Positions 7,401 through 13,493 of a DNA stretch of 14,251 nt are shown piece after piece; position 1 is the stretch's first letter, and every line of letters starts with the position of its first letter. The DNA comes from an uncultured Treponema sp. (GTDB taxonomy: Bacteria; Spirochaetota; Spirochaetia; Treponematales; Treponemataceae): assembly GCA_937900125.1 (NCBI GenBank), contig CALCEK010000038.1:1-14251 (forward strand), given 5' to 3'. Below the pieces are notes generated by a model. It searched no databases and had not been told where the DNA came from. It worked only from the letters and a program-made list of their open reading frames with translations. The translations under genes and the position numbers were made by a program.

Positions 7401-7485
7401 AGAAATGCCTAGTTCTACACCGCCTTTAACCGAACCCATTGCAGAAGAAACAAATCTAAAGGAAAGTGAAAATGCAGTCGATTGA
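4462..7485 (+). CDS. smc: Chromosome partition protein SMC
   Basis: ATPase of the SMC/ScpAB condensin that organises and segregates the nucleoid. The N-terminal head has FKSFADRT and Walker A GPNGCGKS (31-38). A first coiled-coil arm runs from about 165 to 412. A roughly 100-residue non-coiled segment (about 413-512) stands where the hinge should be, and a second arm runs to about 745. The C-terminal head has the ABC signature LLSGGEK (835-841) and Walker B LLDEID (862-867). At 1007 residues it is shorter than the usual ~1150-1200, and the hinge segment lacks obvious glycine-rich hinge motifs. The last ~80 residues are an acidic, proline-rich tail. Start is GTG at 4462 with AGAGGA five bases upstream. 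It heads a coupled set with three envelope genes and overlaps the next gene. Confidence 0.95.
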   Translation: MFLKSLEIYGFKSFADRTQINFADGITALLGPNGCGKSNVVDATKWVLAENKSKNLRAKSMEDVIFNGTESRPALSLAEVTLTISNENHIIPLDESEVAIKRRLYRSGENEYYINGKQVGPTEVRKLFMDTGVGKAAYSVMEQGKIDQILSSKPEDRRYLFEEAAGISRSKAQVQDAEKDIERTKANLAQIESGLSETKRNYETLKVQSDRTSKYRSLNEEKFNYELDIQLLRLKDFTQNKARSEQNLKEAEEKRDAITSEIEEIYATLNENTDKIKALQEQVNVKQQEVIKISAEQSGKKALQKQLHDQQRTIREKLGQIENRIKNISERIDEYTEEIDSLNAELHEKEKSLEDINKNIFGFQENIQQSSLQIQENERVINTNLGKIHNLDSERAKLQKELTAITEDIVTELDAKLKEAGYSSQANKKAESDLHTLLEKIKIFVQGRANIFSDFASLPSHSEKDAAKFGTDAVSAFKDLLSMLEELSTCIVSYTGTSPKFIDDFLSPQGIITKKREIDSSIQDNLNQIAHIESENEDLRNSNEELNTKIDEYKETLNHLRINQAQMSQQIMSSKAQVSTLRKTLAEQQASLREQEDEQNQETRRKEALDEQIEELDEIIAELQRKGESITDELNSLDEQIAECNSRVSGRQNALQKKQEERNKYQAQLEKCSIGIAQTDTEIRNIKQNFQDNFSRDLMEFEERMYTITQSSQDLRTKLADTKQKLQALGQVNLMAVEQFAEEKEHYERQLESFNDAKATLANLERVSEEIRTKSSELFLNTYNRIRKNFHNMFRRLFGGGGRAELRLVDPTNVLITGIEIYAQPPGKKLENISLLSGGEKTMTAIALLFATYQVRPSPFCLLDEIDAALDDKNVASFVSALRAFANVSQYIVITHNRKTVMGASSMLGVTMEESGVSKVVQIRLDEETIKGNISFDDSDDFVEEDIPPEEGIIIPARPPRREHNPDGSLKSPENDLKKQEMPSSTPPLTEPIAEETNLKESENAVD

Positions 7486-7852
7486 TGATATAAAAGAGCA
7501 AATTTCAGATATTTTTAAGAAAAATAACAAACTCGTTCTCACAATAATTATTTTGCTCACGTTTATGTCAATAAGCGCATTTTTTATTTTGTTTTCGCAC
7601 ACTTTAAAACAGAATAAAAAGCCAAAACAAGGAATTTCCATTCCCGAACCAGAATATTCTTCTTCTAATGATTTTATTCCGCCGCAAAATTTACCCCTAA
7701 GCGATGAATATTATTTTTCTCGCGTTCCAAAAGACAAGTGGACAAAAGAAGATGCCGATGAATACTTTGAGATTCCAAATCAATCTTTAATAAACGAGCT
7801 AGAAAATGCAAACGATTCGTTGGTAAACGAAATTTTAGGAGCAGTTCCATGA
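7472..7852 (+). CDS. Single-span membrane protein of unknown function
   Basis: No family recognised. A short charged N-terminus (QSIDDIKEQISDIFKKNNK) is followed by one hydrophobic helix at about residues 20-43. A Pro/Ser-rich stretch comes next, then a soluble C-terminal part with DEYYFSRVPKDKW and an acidic end. The N-terminus is probably cytoplasmic and the rest periplasmic. I chose ATG 7472, eight bases after AAGGA at 7459-7463, over the in-frame GTG at 7466, which lies too close to that site. It begins within the smc tail (14-base overlap) and ends in an ATGA overlap with the next gene, so it is translationally linked on both sides. The context suggests an envelope role rather than chromosome segregation, but this is inference. 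Confidence 0.65.
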   Translation: MQSIDDIKEQISDIFKKNNKLVLTIIILLTFMSISAFFILFSHTLKQNKKPKQGISIPEPEYSSSNDFIPPQNLPLSDEYYFSRVPKDKWTKEDADEYFEIPNQSLINELENANDSLVNEILGAVP

Positions 7853-8616
7853 AAAAAATCTTAAATTGTCTTGGAATATTTTTTTTGGCACATTGTTTGT
7901 TTGCAGAAGAAATTCCAGAAAACGTTATTGTAAAAGAAGAAAATTCCGCACTTCAAGCAGAAAAAATATTTGTCGAAAACGATTCTCCGCTCAATTTTTC
8001 ATTTAAGGGTGATGGCTGGATCTATTTGGGTGAATTTGAGGCGGGACAACATTTGGTGTATAAATCAAAAACAGTTTCTGACGGAAACACACACTTTCTT
8101 TTGCTTGCAAAACAAGAGGGAGAAACAAAAATTCGTTTTTACAAAAAAGATGTAATCACAGGAACTTATATAGAAAATAATTTAACAGTTTTTGTCCTTC
8201 CAAAATCAAAAGAGGTCGCAAAAACCTTAAACGAATCTGAAACTGTTAGCCAAACAACAGAAAATTCAGAATCATCTGAAAAAAACTCGCCATCAAACAC
8301 AGAAGAAAATTCTCTAAATGAATCTGATTCTAGTGCAGATAGCAATTTAGAATTAGCCAAAGAATCTATAACAGACGGCGATTACGCTAAGGCTCTCTCT
8401 TATTTAAATACTTTTTTAAGTGTAATTTCAGAAAACACAGACGAAGGGCTTTACTTAAAGGCACAAATTTTAGAAAGTCCTTCTGAAATTCGGAATATAA
8501 AGGAAGCAACACAAATCTACTACACACTCGTAGAGAACTATCCGCAAAGCAAATATTGGGAAAATGCACGAGAAAGATATATTTATCTGCAAAAATTTTA
8601 CTTTGGATTACAGTAA
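7849..8616 (+). CDS. Secreted TPR-like envelope protein
   Basis: Exported protein of 255 residues. The signal peptide covers about residues 1-19 (MKKILNCLGIFFLAHCLFA, then EE), with a Cys at 16 that does not sit in a good lipobox. Residues ~20-115 are a beta-rich domain with repeated aromatic and charged positions (GDGWIYLGEFEAGQ). Residues ~120-165 are a Ser/Glu/Asn low-complexity linker. The C-terminus, from about 168, looks like tetratricopeptide repeats (AKESITDGDYAKALSYLNTF, then ATQIYYTLVENYPQSKYWENA), as in BamD/CpoB-type periplasmic proteins. It overlaps the previous gene by four bases and is followed 13 bases later by a lipoprotein gene. Probably a scaffold in the outer envelope; the exact partner is unknown. 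Confidence 0.65.
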   Translation: MKKILNCLGIFFLAHCLFAEEIPENVIVKEENSALQAEKIFVENDSPLNFSFKGDGWIYLGEFEAGQHLVYKSKTVSDGNTHFLLLAKQEGETKIRFYKKDVITGTYIENNLTVFVLPKSKEVAKTLNESETVSQTTENSESSEKNSPSNTEENSLNESDSSADSNLELAKESITDGDYAKALSYLNTFLSVISENTDEGLYLKAQILESPSEIRNIKEATQIYYTLVENYPQSKYWENARERYIYLQKFYFGLQ

Positions 8617-8629
8617 GGTTGGAATAATT

Positions 8630-9262
8630 ATGAAACGAACTTTGCAAATATGTTTACTGTTAGGAATTTTTAGTTTACTAAATACCGCTTGTGTAATTCG
8701 GGAATACGAAGGTTACGCACGTACAGTTACAGTTTCTGCAACAGGAAGCGTAAATCTTTCTCAAGATATGATTATCGCCGAATTAGCATTAGAATCACCT
8801 GCTAAAAGCGCGTCCGATGCCTATTTTGACTACAATCAAACACTTTCTGCAATACAACGCGCACTAGACGCAATGTCAATTCCTTCTGCAAATGTTTACA
8901 CATACGGGTATACCGTAGCGCAAACTTCAGATGCGGAAAATCCATTTACTGCACAGGGGTATTTAGCAATAAGCCTTTCAAATCAGCAGCAAATATCGGT
9001 TGCAATTGATACCGCACTCGAAGCAGGAGCTAAACGCCTAAATGAAGTTACTTATTTGCACAATGGCACAGAAGAGGCCATAAAACAGGCTCGCATTTTA
9101 GCAATTCATAGGGCAGAAGAAAAAGCATTTACGCTTGCTTCAACAAGTGGCGCAACTCTTGGAAAACCATTAAAAATCTCAGAAGAGGCAATTTCTCTTC
9201 CTGAAGAAAATGGAGAAGACAAAGTTGATGTAACTGTTAGCGTTATGTATGCAATCAAGTAG
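8630..9262 (+). CDS. SIMPL-domain (DUF541) lipoprotein
   Basis: Predicted membrane-anchored envelope protein of the SIMPL/DUF541 family, whose molecular role is poorly known. The signal sequence MKRTLQICLLLGIFSLLNTAC ends at Cys21. The lipobox is relaxed (Leu at -4 and Ala at -1), as spirochaetes tolerate. The mature part starts with the family-typical TVTVSATGSVNLSQDMIIAEL, has the middle pattern of alternating helices (ALDAMSIPSANVYTYGYTV), and ends with AIHRAEEKAFTLASTSGATLGKPLKISE and a final beta strand. I chose ATG 8630 because it opens directly on the signal peptide. An earlier in-frame ATG at 8564 would add 22 residues encoded inside the previous gene. It is the last gene of the smc-linked set, and a terminator-like hairpin follows. 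Confidence 0.8.
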   Translation: MKRTLQICLLLGIFSLLNTACVIREYEGYARTVTVSATGSVNLSQDMIIAELALESPAKSASDAYFDYNQTLSAIQRALDAMSIPSANVYTYGYTVAQTSDAENPFTAQGYLAISLSNQQQISVAIDTALEAGAKRLNEVTYLHNGTEEAIKQARILAIHRAEEKAFTLASTSGATLGKPLKISEEAISLPEENGEDKVDVTVSVMYAIK

Positions 9263-9264
9263 GC

Positions 9265-9293
9265 TTGAAGTACAAAAAAAAATTGTGTATAGT
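9265..9293 (+). promoter_or_regulatory. Sigma-70-type promoter upstream of serS
   Basis: TTGAAG (9265-9270), 17-base A-rich spacer, TATAGT (9288-9293). The predicted start is near 9300, leaving a leader of about 110 bases before the serS ATG. It begins three bases after the stop of the lipoprotein gene. Confidence 0.5.
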
Positions 9294-9297
9294 AAAT

Positions 9298-9328
9298 TTG
9301 TTACGGATAGGCTTTCCGAACAATTTTT
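9298..9328 (+). terminator. Hairpin with U-run between the SIMPL lipoprotein gene and serS
   Basis: TTGTT-(A)-CGGA at 9298-9307 pairs with TCCG-AACAA at 9315-9323 (nine pairs with one bulged A, seven-base loop), followed by five Ts at 9324-9328. It fits a weak intrinsic terminator for the upstream operon. Because it lies just downstream of the predicted serS promoter, it would also be the 5' end of the serS leader, so an attenuator or mRNA-stabilising role is possible. Confidence 0.45.
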
Positions 9329-9341
9329 GTAAATCAAAATA

Positions 9342-9385
9342 AGGAAATCTTTAAAAATACAAATGAGTGTTTTTGAATTTTTCCT
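9342..9385 (+). promoter_or_regulatory. Second hairpin in the serS leader
   Basis: The stem is AGGAAA (9342-9347) with TTTCCT (9380-9385), a two-by-two internal loop, then TTT with GAA and AAAAATAC (9353-9360) with GTGTTTTT (9367-9374), closed by the six-base loop AAATGA. About 17 pairs including two G-U. It ends 14 bases before the serS ribosome binding site (AAGGGA at 9399-9404). No T-box sequence was recognised. Confidence 0.4.
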
Positions 9386-9408
9386 AAAATCATTTTTTAA
9401 GGGAACTT

Positions 9409-10731
9409 ATGTTAGACTATAAATTTATAAAGGACAATCTTGAAGCTGTAAAAGAAAATATCAAAAATCGCAATATGACCGCTGACGCAGATGAGGTCGT
9501 TCGCCTTTATGATGAAAAAACCGCACTTACAACGCAATTACAAAATTTGCAACAACAAAGAAATGCAAATGCTGCTTCGATGAAACAAAAACTAGAAGCA
9601 GACGTTCGCGCAAAACTTGTAGAAGAAGGAAAAAATCTAAAGGAAAAAATTGCTTCTGTTGAAAAAAGCTTAAATGAAACTGAAGAAAAATTAGATGAAG
9701 CCGCTAGAAAGATTCCAAATATGGCTCATCCTAAAACACCTATTGGAAAGCTCGATAGCGAAAATCTGGAAGTAAAGCGCGTTGGAACTCCGCGAGTTTT
9801 TGAATTCAAACCAAAAGACCACGTTCAGTTAGCCGAGACACTAGATTTAATCGATTTTGACCGAGGAACAAAAGTTTCTGGACCAAAATTCTACTATTTA
9901 AAAAATGAAGCTGTGTTTTTGGAGCAAGCTCTTATTATGTATGCCCTAAATATACTCAGAAAACACGGTTTTACATCTTATATTACACCAGATGTAGCGC
10001 GTCAAGAAGTTTTACAAGGAATTGGATTTAATCCGCGCGGAAACGAAAGCAATGTTTATTGTATAGAGGATGAAGGAACTTGCCTTGTCGCAACTGCCGA
10101 AATCACTTTGGGAGGCTACCATTCGGGAGAGATTTTGGACAAAAACGCTTTGCCGTTATTTTACTGCGGTCTTTCGCACTGTTTTAGACGAGAAGCTGGA
10201 GCCGCTGGACATTTTAGCAAAGGTCTTTACCGAGTACATCAATTTGATAAAGTTGAAATGTTTGTTTATTGCCTTCCAGAACAAAGCGATTCTATTCACG
10301 AAAAACTCCGCGAAATTGAAGAAGAAATTTTTACGGGACTAGGACTTCCATTCCGTGTAGTAGACACTTGTACAGGAGATTTAGGCGCACCCGCATATCG
10401 AAAATGGGATTTGGAAGCTTGGATGCCAGGACGTTCCGATGAAGAACATCCAAATGGAGATTGGGGAGAGGTAACATCAACTTCAAACTGCACAGATTAT
10501 CAAGCCCGCAGATTAAACGTAAAATTTCACGATGATGACGGAAAAAACAAATACGTTCATATGTTAAACGGAACTGCCATTGCTGTAGGTCGCGCCATGC
10601 TTGCGATTTTTGAAAACTATCAAAATGCAGATGGTTCTATTACAATTCCAGAAGTTTTAGTTCCATATTGCGGATTTTCTGTTATTTCGCCAAAAGAAAA
10701 AGTGTCCCCAGTTTATCGCACAAAAAAATAG
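9409..10731 (+). CDS. serS: Seryl-tRNA synthetase
   Basis: Class II aminoacyl-tRNA synthetase that attaches serine to tRNA-Ser in the cytoplasm (and also supplies Ser-tRNA-Sec where that exists). Residues ~1-110 form the N-terminal helical-hairpin arm (DYKFIKDNLEAVKENIKNR, then a Gln/Glu-rich coiled coil) that grips the long variable arm of tRNA-Ser. The catalytic core shows the serine-binding TAE (LVATAEITLGG), motif 2 (CFRREAGAAG from residue 258, then GLYRVHQFDKVEMF) and motif 3 (NGTAIAVGRAMLAIFENYQ, Arg395). The length of 440 is within the normal range. The ATG is preceded by AAGGGA. A promoter and two hairpins lie in its leader. The AI-2E-type gene follows after nine bases and is probably cotranscribed. 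Confidence 0.96.
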   Translation: MLDYKFIKDNLEAVKENIKNRNMTADADEVVRLYDEKTALTTQLQNLQQQRNANAASMKQKLEADVRAKLVEEGKNLKEKIASVEKSLNETEEKLDEAARKIPNMAHPKTPIGKLDSENLEVKRVGTPRVFEFKPKDHVQLAETLDLIDFDRGTKVSGPKFYYLKNEAVFLEQALIMYALNILRKHGFTSYITPDVARQEVLQGIGFNPRGNESNVYCIEDEGTCLVATAEITLGGYHSGEILDKNALPLFYCGLSHCFRREAGAAGHFSKGLYRVHQFDKVEMFVYCLPEQSDSIHEKLREIEEEIFTGLGLPFRVVDTCTGDLGAPAYRKWDLEAWMPGRSDEEHPNGDWGEVTSTSNCTDYQARRLNVKFHDDDGKNKYVHMLNGTAIAVGRAMLAIFENYQNADGSITIPEVLVPYCGFSVISPKEKVSPVYRTKK

Positions 10732-10740
10732 GCAGAGTTT

Positions 10741-11856
10741 ATGACGGACAGGACAAATTACGCTAAATCGATTTTTATACTACTTGTCGTTTTGTGCTTT
10801 ATTTCTGGAGCAGCAGTTTTAAAGTTGACAGCATCGTTTTTTGTTCCTGTTACCGTTGCAGTTTTGTTGGCATTTGTTTTTTTGCCATTGTGCGAATTTC
10901 TTTCAAAAATAAAAATTCCTTGGGTGATAAGCGTTTTACTTTCCATTGCGATAGCACTTGTTGTCCTTTATGTAGTTGGGAACTTATTGATAACAAGCAT
11001 TTCTTCTATTTTAAAGGCATTTCCAAAATATGAATCGAGACTTACCTCATTATATCAAACATTTTGCCAACAATTTAAAATCGATTACGACGAAAATTCC
11101 TCGCTTTTAACAAATTTGTGGAATTCCCTAAATGTAAGAACCGCTATACAAAATATTGCTATAACTTTAAGTAGTTCTTTGGTCAACATCGTAAAACAAT
11201 TGCTTGTAGTGGGACTTTTTATGGCGTTTTTACTCATTGAATTGCGGGACACTCAAGAAAAAATCGACCAAGCATTCACCGAAAAAAAAATAAGAGGCGC
11301 AATTAAGCAAATAACAAAAAAAATCAAAGGTGACGTAACTCATTATATTTCAATAAAATTCCTGATTTCACTTTTGACGGGACTTTTAGTTTATGCAAGT
11401 TGCGCAGTAATCAAAATGGATTTTCCTATAATTTGGGGATTTACGGCTTTTGTCCTTAATTTTATTCCGAGTTTTGGCTCGATTGTGTCTTGGGCACTTA
11501 CAACCATTTTTGCCCTACTCCAATTTTATCCTAACTGGGGATATGTTTTGTTTATTGCAATCACAGTTTTGGCAATCAATATGATTTTGGGAAATATTGT
11601 TGAGCCACGCTGGGAGGGAGCGGATTTAGGACTTTCGCCATTTGTCATTCTTGTAAGCCTTTCATTTTGGGGCTGGATGTGGGGTTTTATTGGAATGATT
11701 TTAGCCGTGCCACTTATGGTAATTATAAAAATTGTTTGCGAAAACATCAATTTTTTGCGTCCTATAGCCGTTCTTTTAGGAAACAAAGTTAGTAAAACGC
11801 AAGAAGAATCTAGTTCCAAAGAAAATCCTCAAGAAAGCGTTCATCCTCTTTCTTAA
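10741..11856 (+). CDS. AI-2E/PerM family transporter-like membrane protein
   Basis: Polytopic inner-membrane protein of the AI-2E (TqsA/PerM/YdiK) family. Members have been linked to autoinducer or ion export, but the substrate here is unknown. About eight hydrophobic segments fit the family fold: two N-terminal, one near residues 58-86, a central one near 148-170 after a soluble loop, then four in the C-terminal half. Family landmarks are LNFIPSFGSI, GNIVEPRWEG, LGLSPFVILVSLSFWGWMWG and ILAVPLMVII. Length 371 is typical. The ATG lies nine bases after the serS stop with only a weak purine stretch (GGCAGAG) before it. The Ser/Glu-rich C-terminal tail is encoded on DNA that also encodes the end of the minus-strand gene, a 47-base convergent overlap. 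Confidence 0.85.
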   Translation: MTDRTNYAKSIFILLVVLCFISGAAVLKLTASFFVPVTVAVLLAFVFLPLCEFLSKIKIPWVISVLLSIAIALVVLYVVGNLLITSISSILKAFPKYESRLTSLYQTFCQQFKIDYDENSSLLTNLWNSLNVRTAIQNIAITLSSSLVNIVKQLLVVGLFMAFLLIELRDTQEKIDQAFTEKKIRGAIKQITKKIKGDVTHYISIKFLISLLTGLLVYASCAVIKMDFPIIWGFTAFVLNFIPSFGSIVSWALTTIFALLQFYPNWGYVLFIAITVLAINMILGNIVEPRWEGADLGLSPFVILVSLSFWGWMWGFIGMILAVPLMVIIKIVCENINFLRPIAVLLGNKVSKTQEESSSKENPQESVHPLS

Positions 11857-12544
11857 TATTGTAAAGATGAGCGACAAAATATTTTTTTTCGTTTAGGGAA
11901 TAAATATTTTCAACATTAAAATTAACTGAAATTGACCTAAAAATACTCTTAAAATCTAATGGGATTTTTAAAGTCAGCGAAAATTCTGTGTTGCGCGGAA
12001 GCTGAATTTCTGTTTTGCCCAAAAACACCAACTTCTCTTTTTTCCAAAAAATAATTTCTAATAAAGCATTTTTTGTAAGTTCAGTTGATTTTTCTTTTAA
12101 TGAAATTGTATTTTTTTTAAGAATATTTAAATCTTTTATAAAACAGTCTAACTCGATTTTTTCATTTTCAGTTTTAGAAAAGCTAATTTTTCCGAAAACC
12201 CAATTTTTTGTTTCTTCACTGTCAGATTTTACAGAAAAAATTTGTTCTGGTTTTAAGACAAACAGTTTTTCATTTTGCTTTTTAATTGAAGAAAAAAAAT
12301 AAACGGGTAATTTTTTAAATTCAAAAGCTACACGGACTTTTTTTTCGCAAAAACTTGAAAAAAATTCATTCGGAAGAAAAATTTTAGAATCGGCAAAGTC
12401 AAAATTGCTTGAAATAATTTTAAATTGTTTTACAATAAAATCTTTTTCAAAAACGCTTATTTCAATCGGAACATTTTTACTTTTTAGATAATCGAAAACA
12501 AATTCTGTTTCCATCCGAGTTAGTGTTTGCGTTTTGTCTTCCAT
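11810..12544 (-). CDS. Hypothetical protein, possibly PilZ-like
   Basis: No firm family. The 244-residue product is soluble and Lys/Phe-rich, with no signal peptide and mixed alpha/beta character. The C-terminal part (KIPLDFKSIFRSISVNFNV, then FVAHLYNIKKEDERFLEDFL) resembles the closing strand and helix of PilZ c-di-GMP-binding domains, but a clear RxxxR and D/NxSxxG pair is not visible, so c-di-GMP binding is only a guess. I chose the ATG at 12544, since AGGAG lies five bases before it and overlaps the stop of the upstream gene; the in-frame ATG at 12583 lies within that gene. It is second in a two-gene operon with a lipoprotein. Its 3' end overlaps the AI-2E gene by 47 bases on the other strand. 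Confidence 0.6.
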   Translation of the reverse strand: MEDKTQTLTRMETEFVFDYLKSKNVPIEISVFEKDFIVKQFKIISSNFDFADSKIFLPNEFFSSFCEKKVRVAFEFKKLPVYFFSSIKKQNEKLFVLKPEQIFSVKSDSEETKNWVFGKISFSKTENEKIELDCFIKDLNILKKNTISLKEKSTELTKNALLEIIFWKKEKLVFLGKTEIQLPRNTEFSLTLKIPLDFKSIFRSISVNFNVENIYSLNEKKYFVAHLYNIKKEDERFLEDFLWN

Positions 12545-12552
12545 AAATTCTC

Positions 12553-13203
12553 CTAAAGAAAATCCAACTGCAAAATTTTCCAAACACCAGAATCCAATGT
12601 TGCCACAACAGAAACATCAATGGTCATTTGTTTGTAATAAAGCCGAACTGGGCAAAGAACAAAATTATTGTTTACAAAAGCGTCCCCAAAAATGTAAGAT
12701 TGCAAAACTTCCCCACTTCCGACAAAAGATTCAATATCGGCTAAAAAAAATGCAAGCGTATACAAATTCGATTTTTCAATTAAATTCTCATTTGCCGCCC
12801 CAGTTTTTAACGAATCAAAAAAAACAACAAGTTGCTTTCGCAATTCCAATGGCATTTTCCCACTATCCAACTGCGAAAATCCGCTAAGAGTTGGGTATAA
12901 TTTGGGATAAAGCGTTTCTGCCCCCGAAGCAAACACATTTTGCGGATTCGATTTTAATTTTTTGTCAAAACCTTCGGCATCTGCAATTTTTTCTGTAAGC
13001 CGATTAGGTTCAATTTCATCTGTCCAGCGAATGTGGCGCGAAAGTTCAAAAGCTTCAGTTCGCAAGGTGGATTCTGAATCATATTCGAGAACTACATCTG
13101 TAGAACAAGCTATAAATGAGAAAAGCGGAAAAGTTAAAACGAAAATAATTTTCCACAGGTAATTTTTTTGGGGTTTTTCGATTTTAAAAAAAAACTTTGC
13201 CAC
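12553..13203 (-). CDS. Lipoprotein of unknown function
   Basis: Not recognised beyond its targeting. A basic N-terminus is followed by a hydrophobic stretch (KIIFVLTFPLFSFIAC) with a lipobox-like FIAC, which would make Cys33 the lipidated residue. The mature part is about 184 residues, with RHIRWTDEIEPNRLTEKIADAE, a central helical region and C-terminal strands (TIDVSVVATLDSGVWKILQLDFL), perhaps an NTF2-like or other small alpha/beta fold; that fold is only a guess. I chose GTG at 13203, preceded by AGAGG about five bases upstream. The in-frame ATG at 13257 has no ribosome binding site and would put an unusually long, mixed segment before the signal. It is the first gene of the operon; eight bases separate it from the next. 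Confidence 0.62.
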   Translation of the reverse strand: MAKFFFKIEKPQKNYLWKIIFVLTFPLFSFIACSTDVVLEYDSESTLRTEAFELSRHIRWTDEIEPNRLTEKIADAEGFDKKLKSNPQNVFASGAETLYPKLYPTLSGFSQLDSGKMPLELRKQLVVFFDSLKTGAANENLIEKSNLYTLAFFLADIESFVGSGEVLQSYIFGDAFVNNNFVLCPVRLYYKQMTIDVSVVATLDSGVWKILQLDFL

Positions 13204-13493
13204 AAAACCTCTTTTTGAGAGTGCTACAAAATGCTCATCTGTAACACTTTTTAACATTTTATCATATTTTAAAGAAAAGATACAGTCCCCGCCCTTGTAA
13301 AAAATGCGTTGAATTGCTATTATAAAACTTAATCGGAATCAATTTCCGAAACTTTTCTGGCAATCTCTAAAAATTTCATTTTGAGGGGTGACTTTAAAAA
13401 TACGATTTTTTTCAAGTTAACTTTCATTTTAAGGAAACTTTAAGAATTGAATTTTAAAAGTTTTCATTTCAGCGTACAATTCAAGGAAAAAAG
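13204..13493. promoter_or_regulatory. Divergent intergenic region between lipoprotein operon and aconitase gene
   Basis: This 290-base region must hold promoters for both directions. Plus strand: TTGTAA (13295-13300), 17 bases, TATTAT (13318-13323), which would give a leader of about 165 bases for the aconitase gene. Minus strand: a perfect TATAAT at 13319-13324, almost the same bases, but with no good -35. A TACAAT also lies at 13475-13480, but too close to the aconitase start to be convincing. A hairpin at 13333-13349 lies just after the predicted plus-strand start. I see no gene, repeat or RNA in the rest, which is AT-rich. Confidence 0.5.
13333..13349 (+). repeat. Inverted repeat at the 5' end of the aconitase leader
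   Basis: TCGGAA (13333-13338) and TTCCGA (13344-13349) form a perfect six-base inverted repeat around a five-base loop. It begins within a few bases of the start predicted from the 13295-13323 promoter. It could be an mRNA hairpin or a protein-binding operator. No T-run follows, so it is not a terminator. Confidence 0.4.

Noticed and set aside
8564..8629. Upstream start for the SIMPL lipoprotein
   Set aside because: It would place 22 residues before a clear signal peptide and lies inside the TPR gene; ATG 8630 fits the signal sequence.
12015..12302. Plus-strand 95-aa ORF opposite the PilZ-like candidate
   Set aside because: Phe/Ser-rich antisense translation; the minus-strand gene has a good ribosome binding site and operon context.
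12534..12887. Plus-strand 117-aa ORF opposite the lipoprotein
   Set aside because: Gln/Lys/Pro-rich translation without features; the minus strand has a signal peptide and lipobox.
13204..13257. ATG 13257 as start of the lipoprotein gene
   Set aside because: No Shine-Dalgarno sequence, and it would put about 50 residues before the lipobox cysteine; GTG 13203 has AGAGG at proper spacing. It remains possible but less likely.
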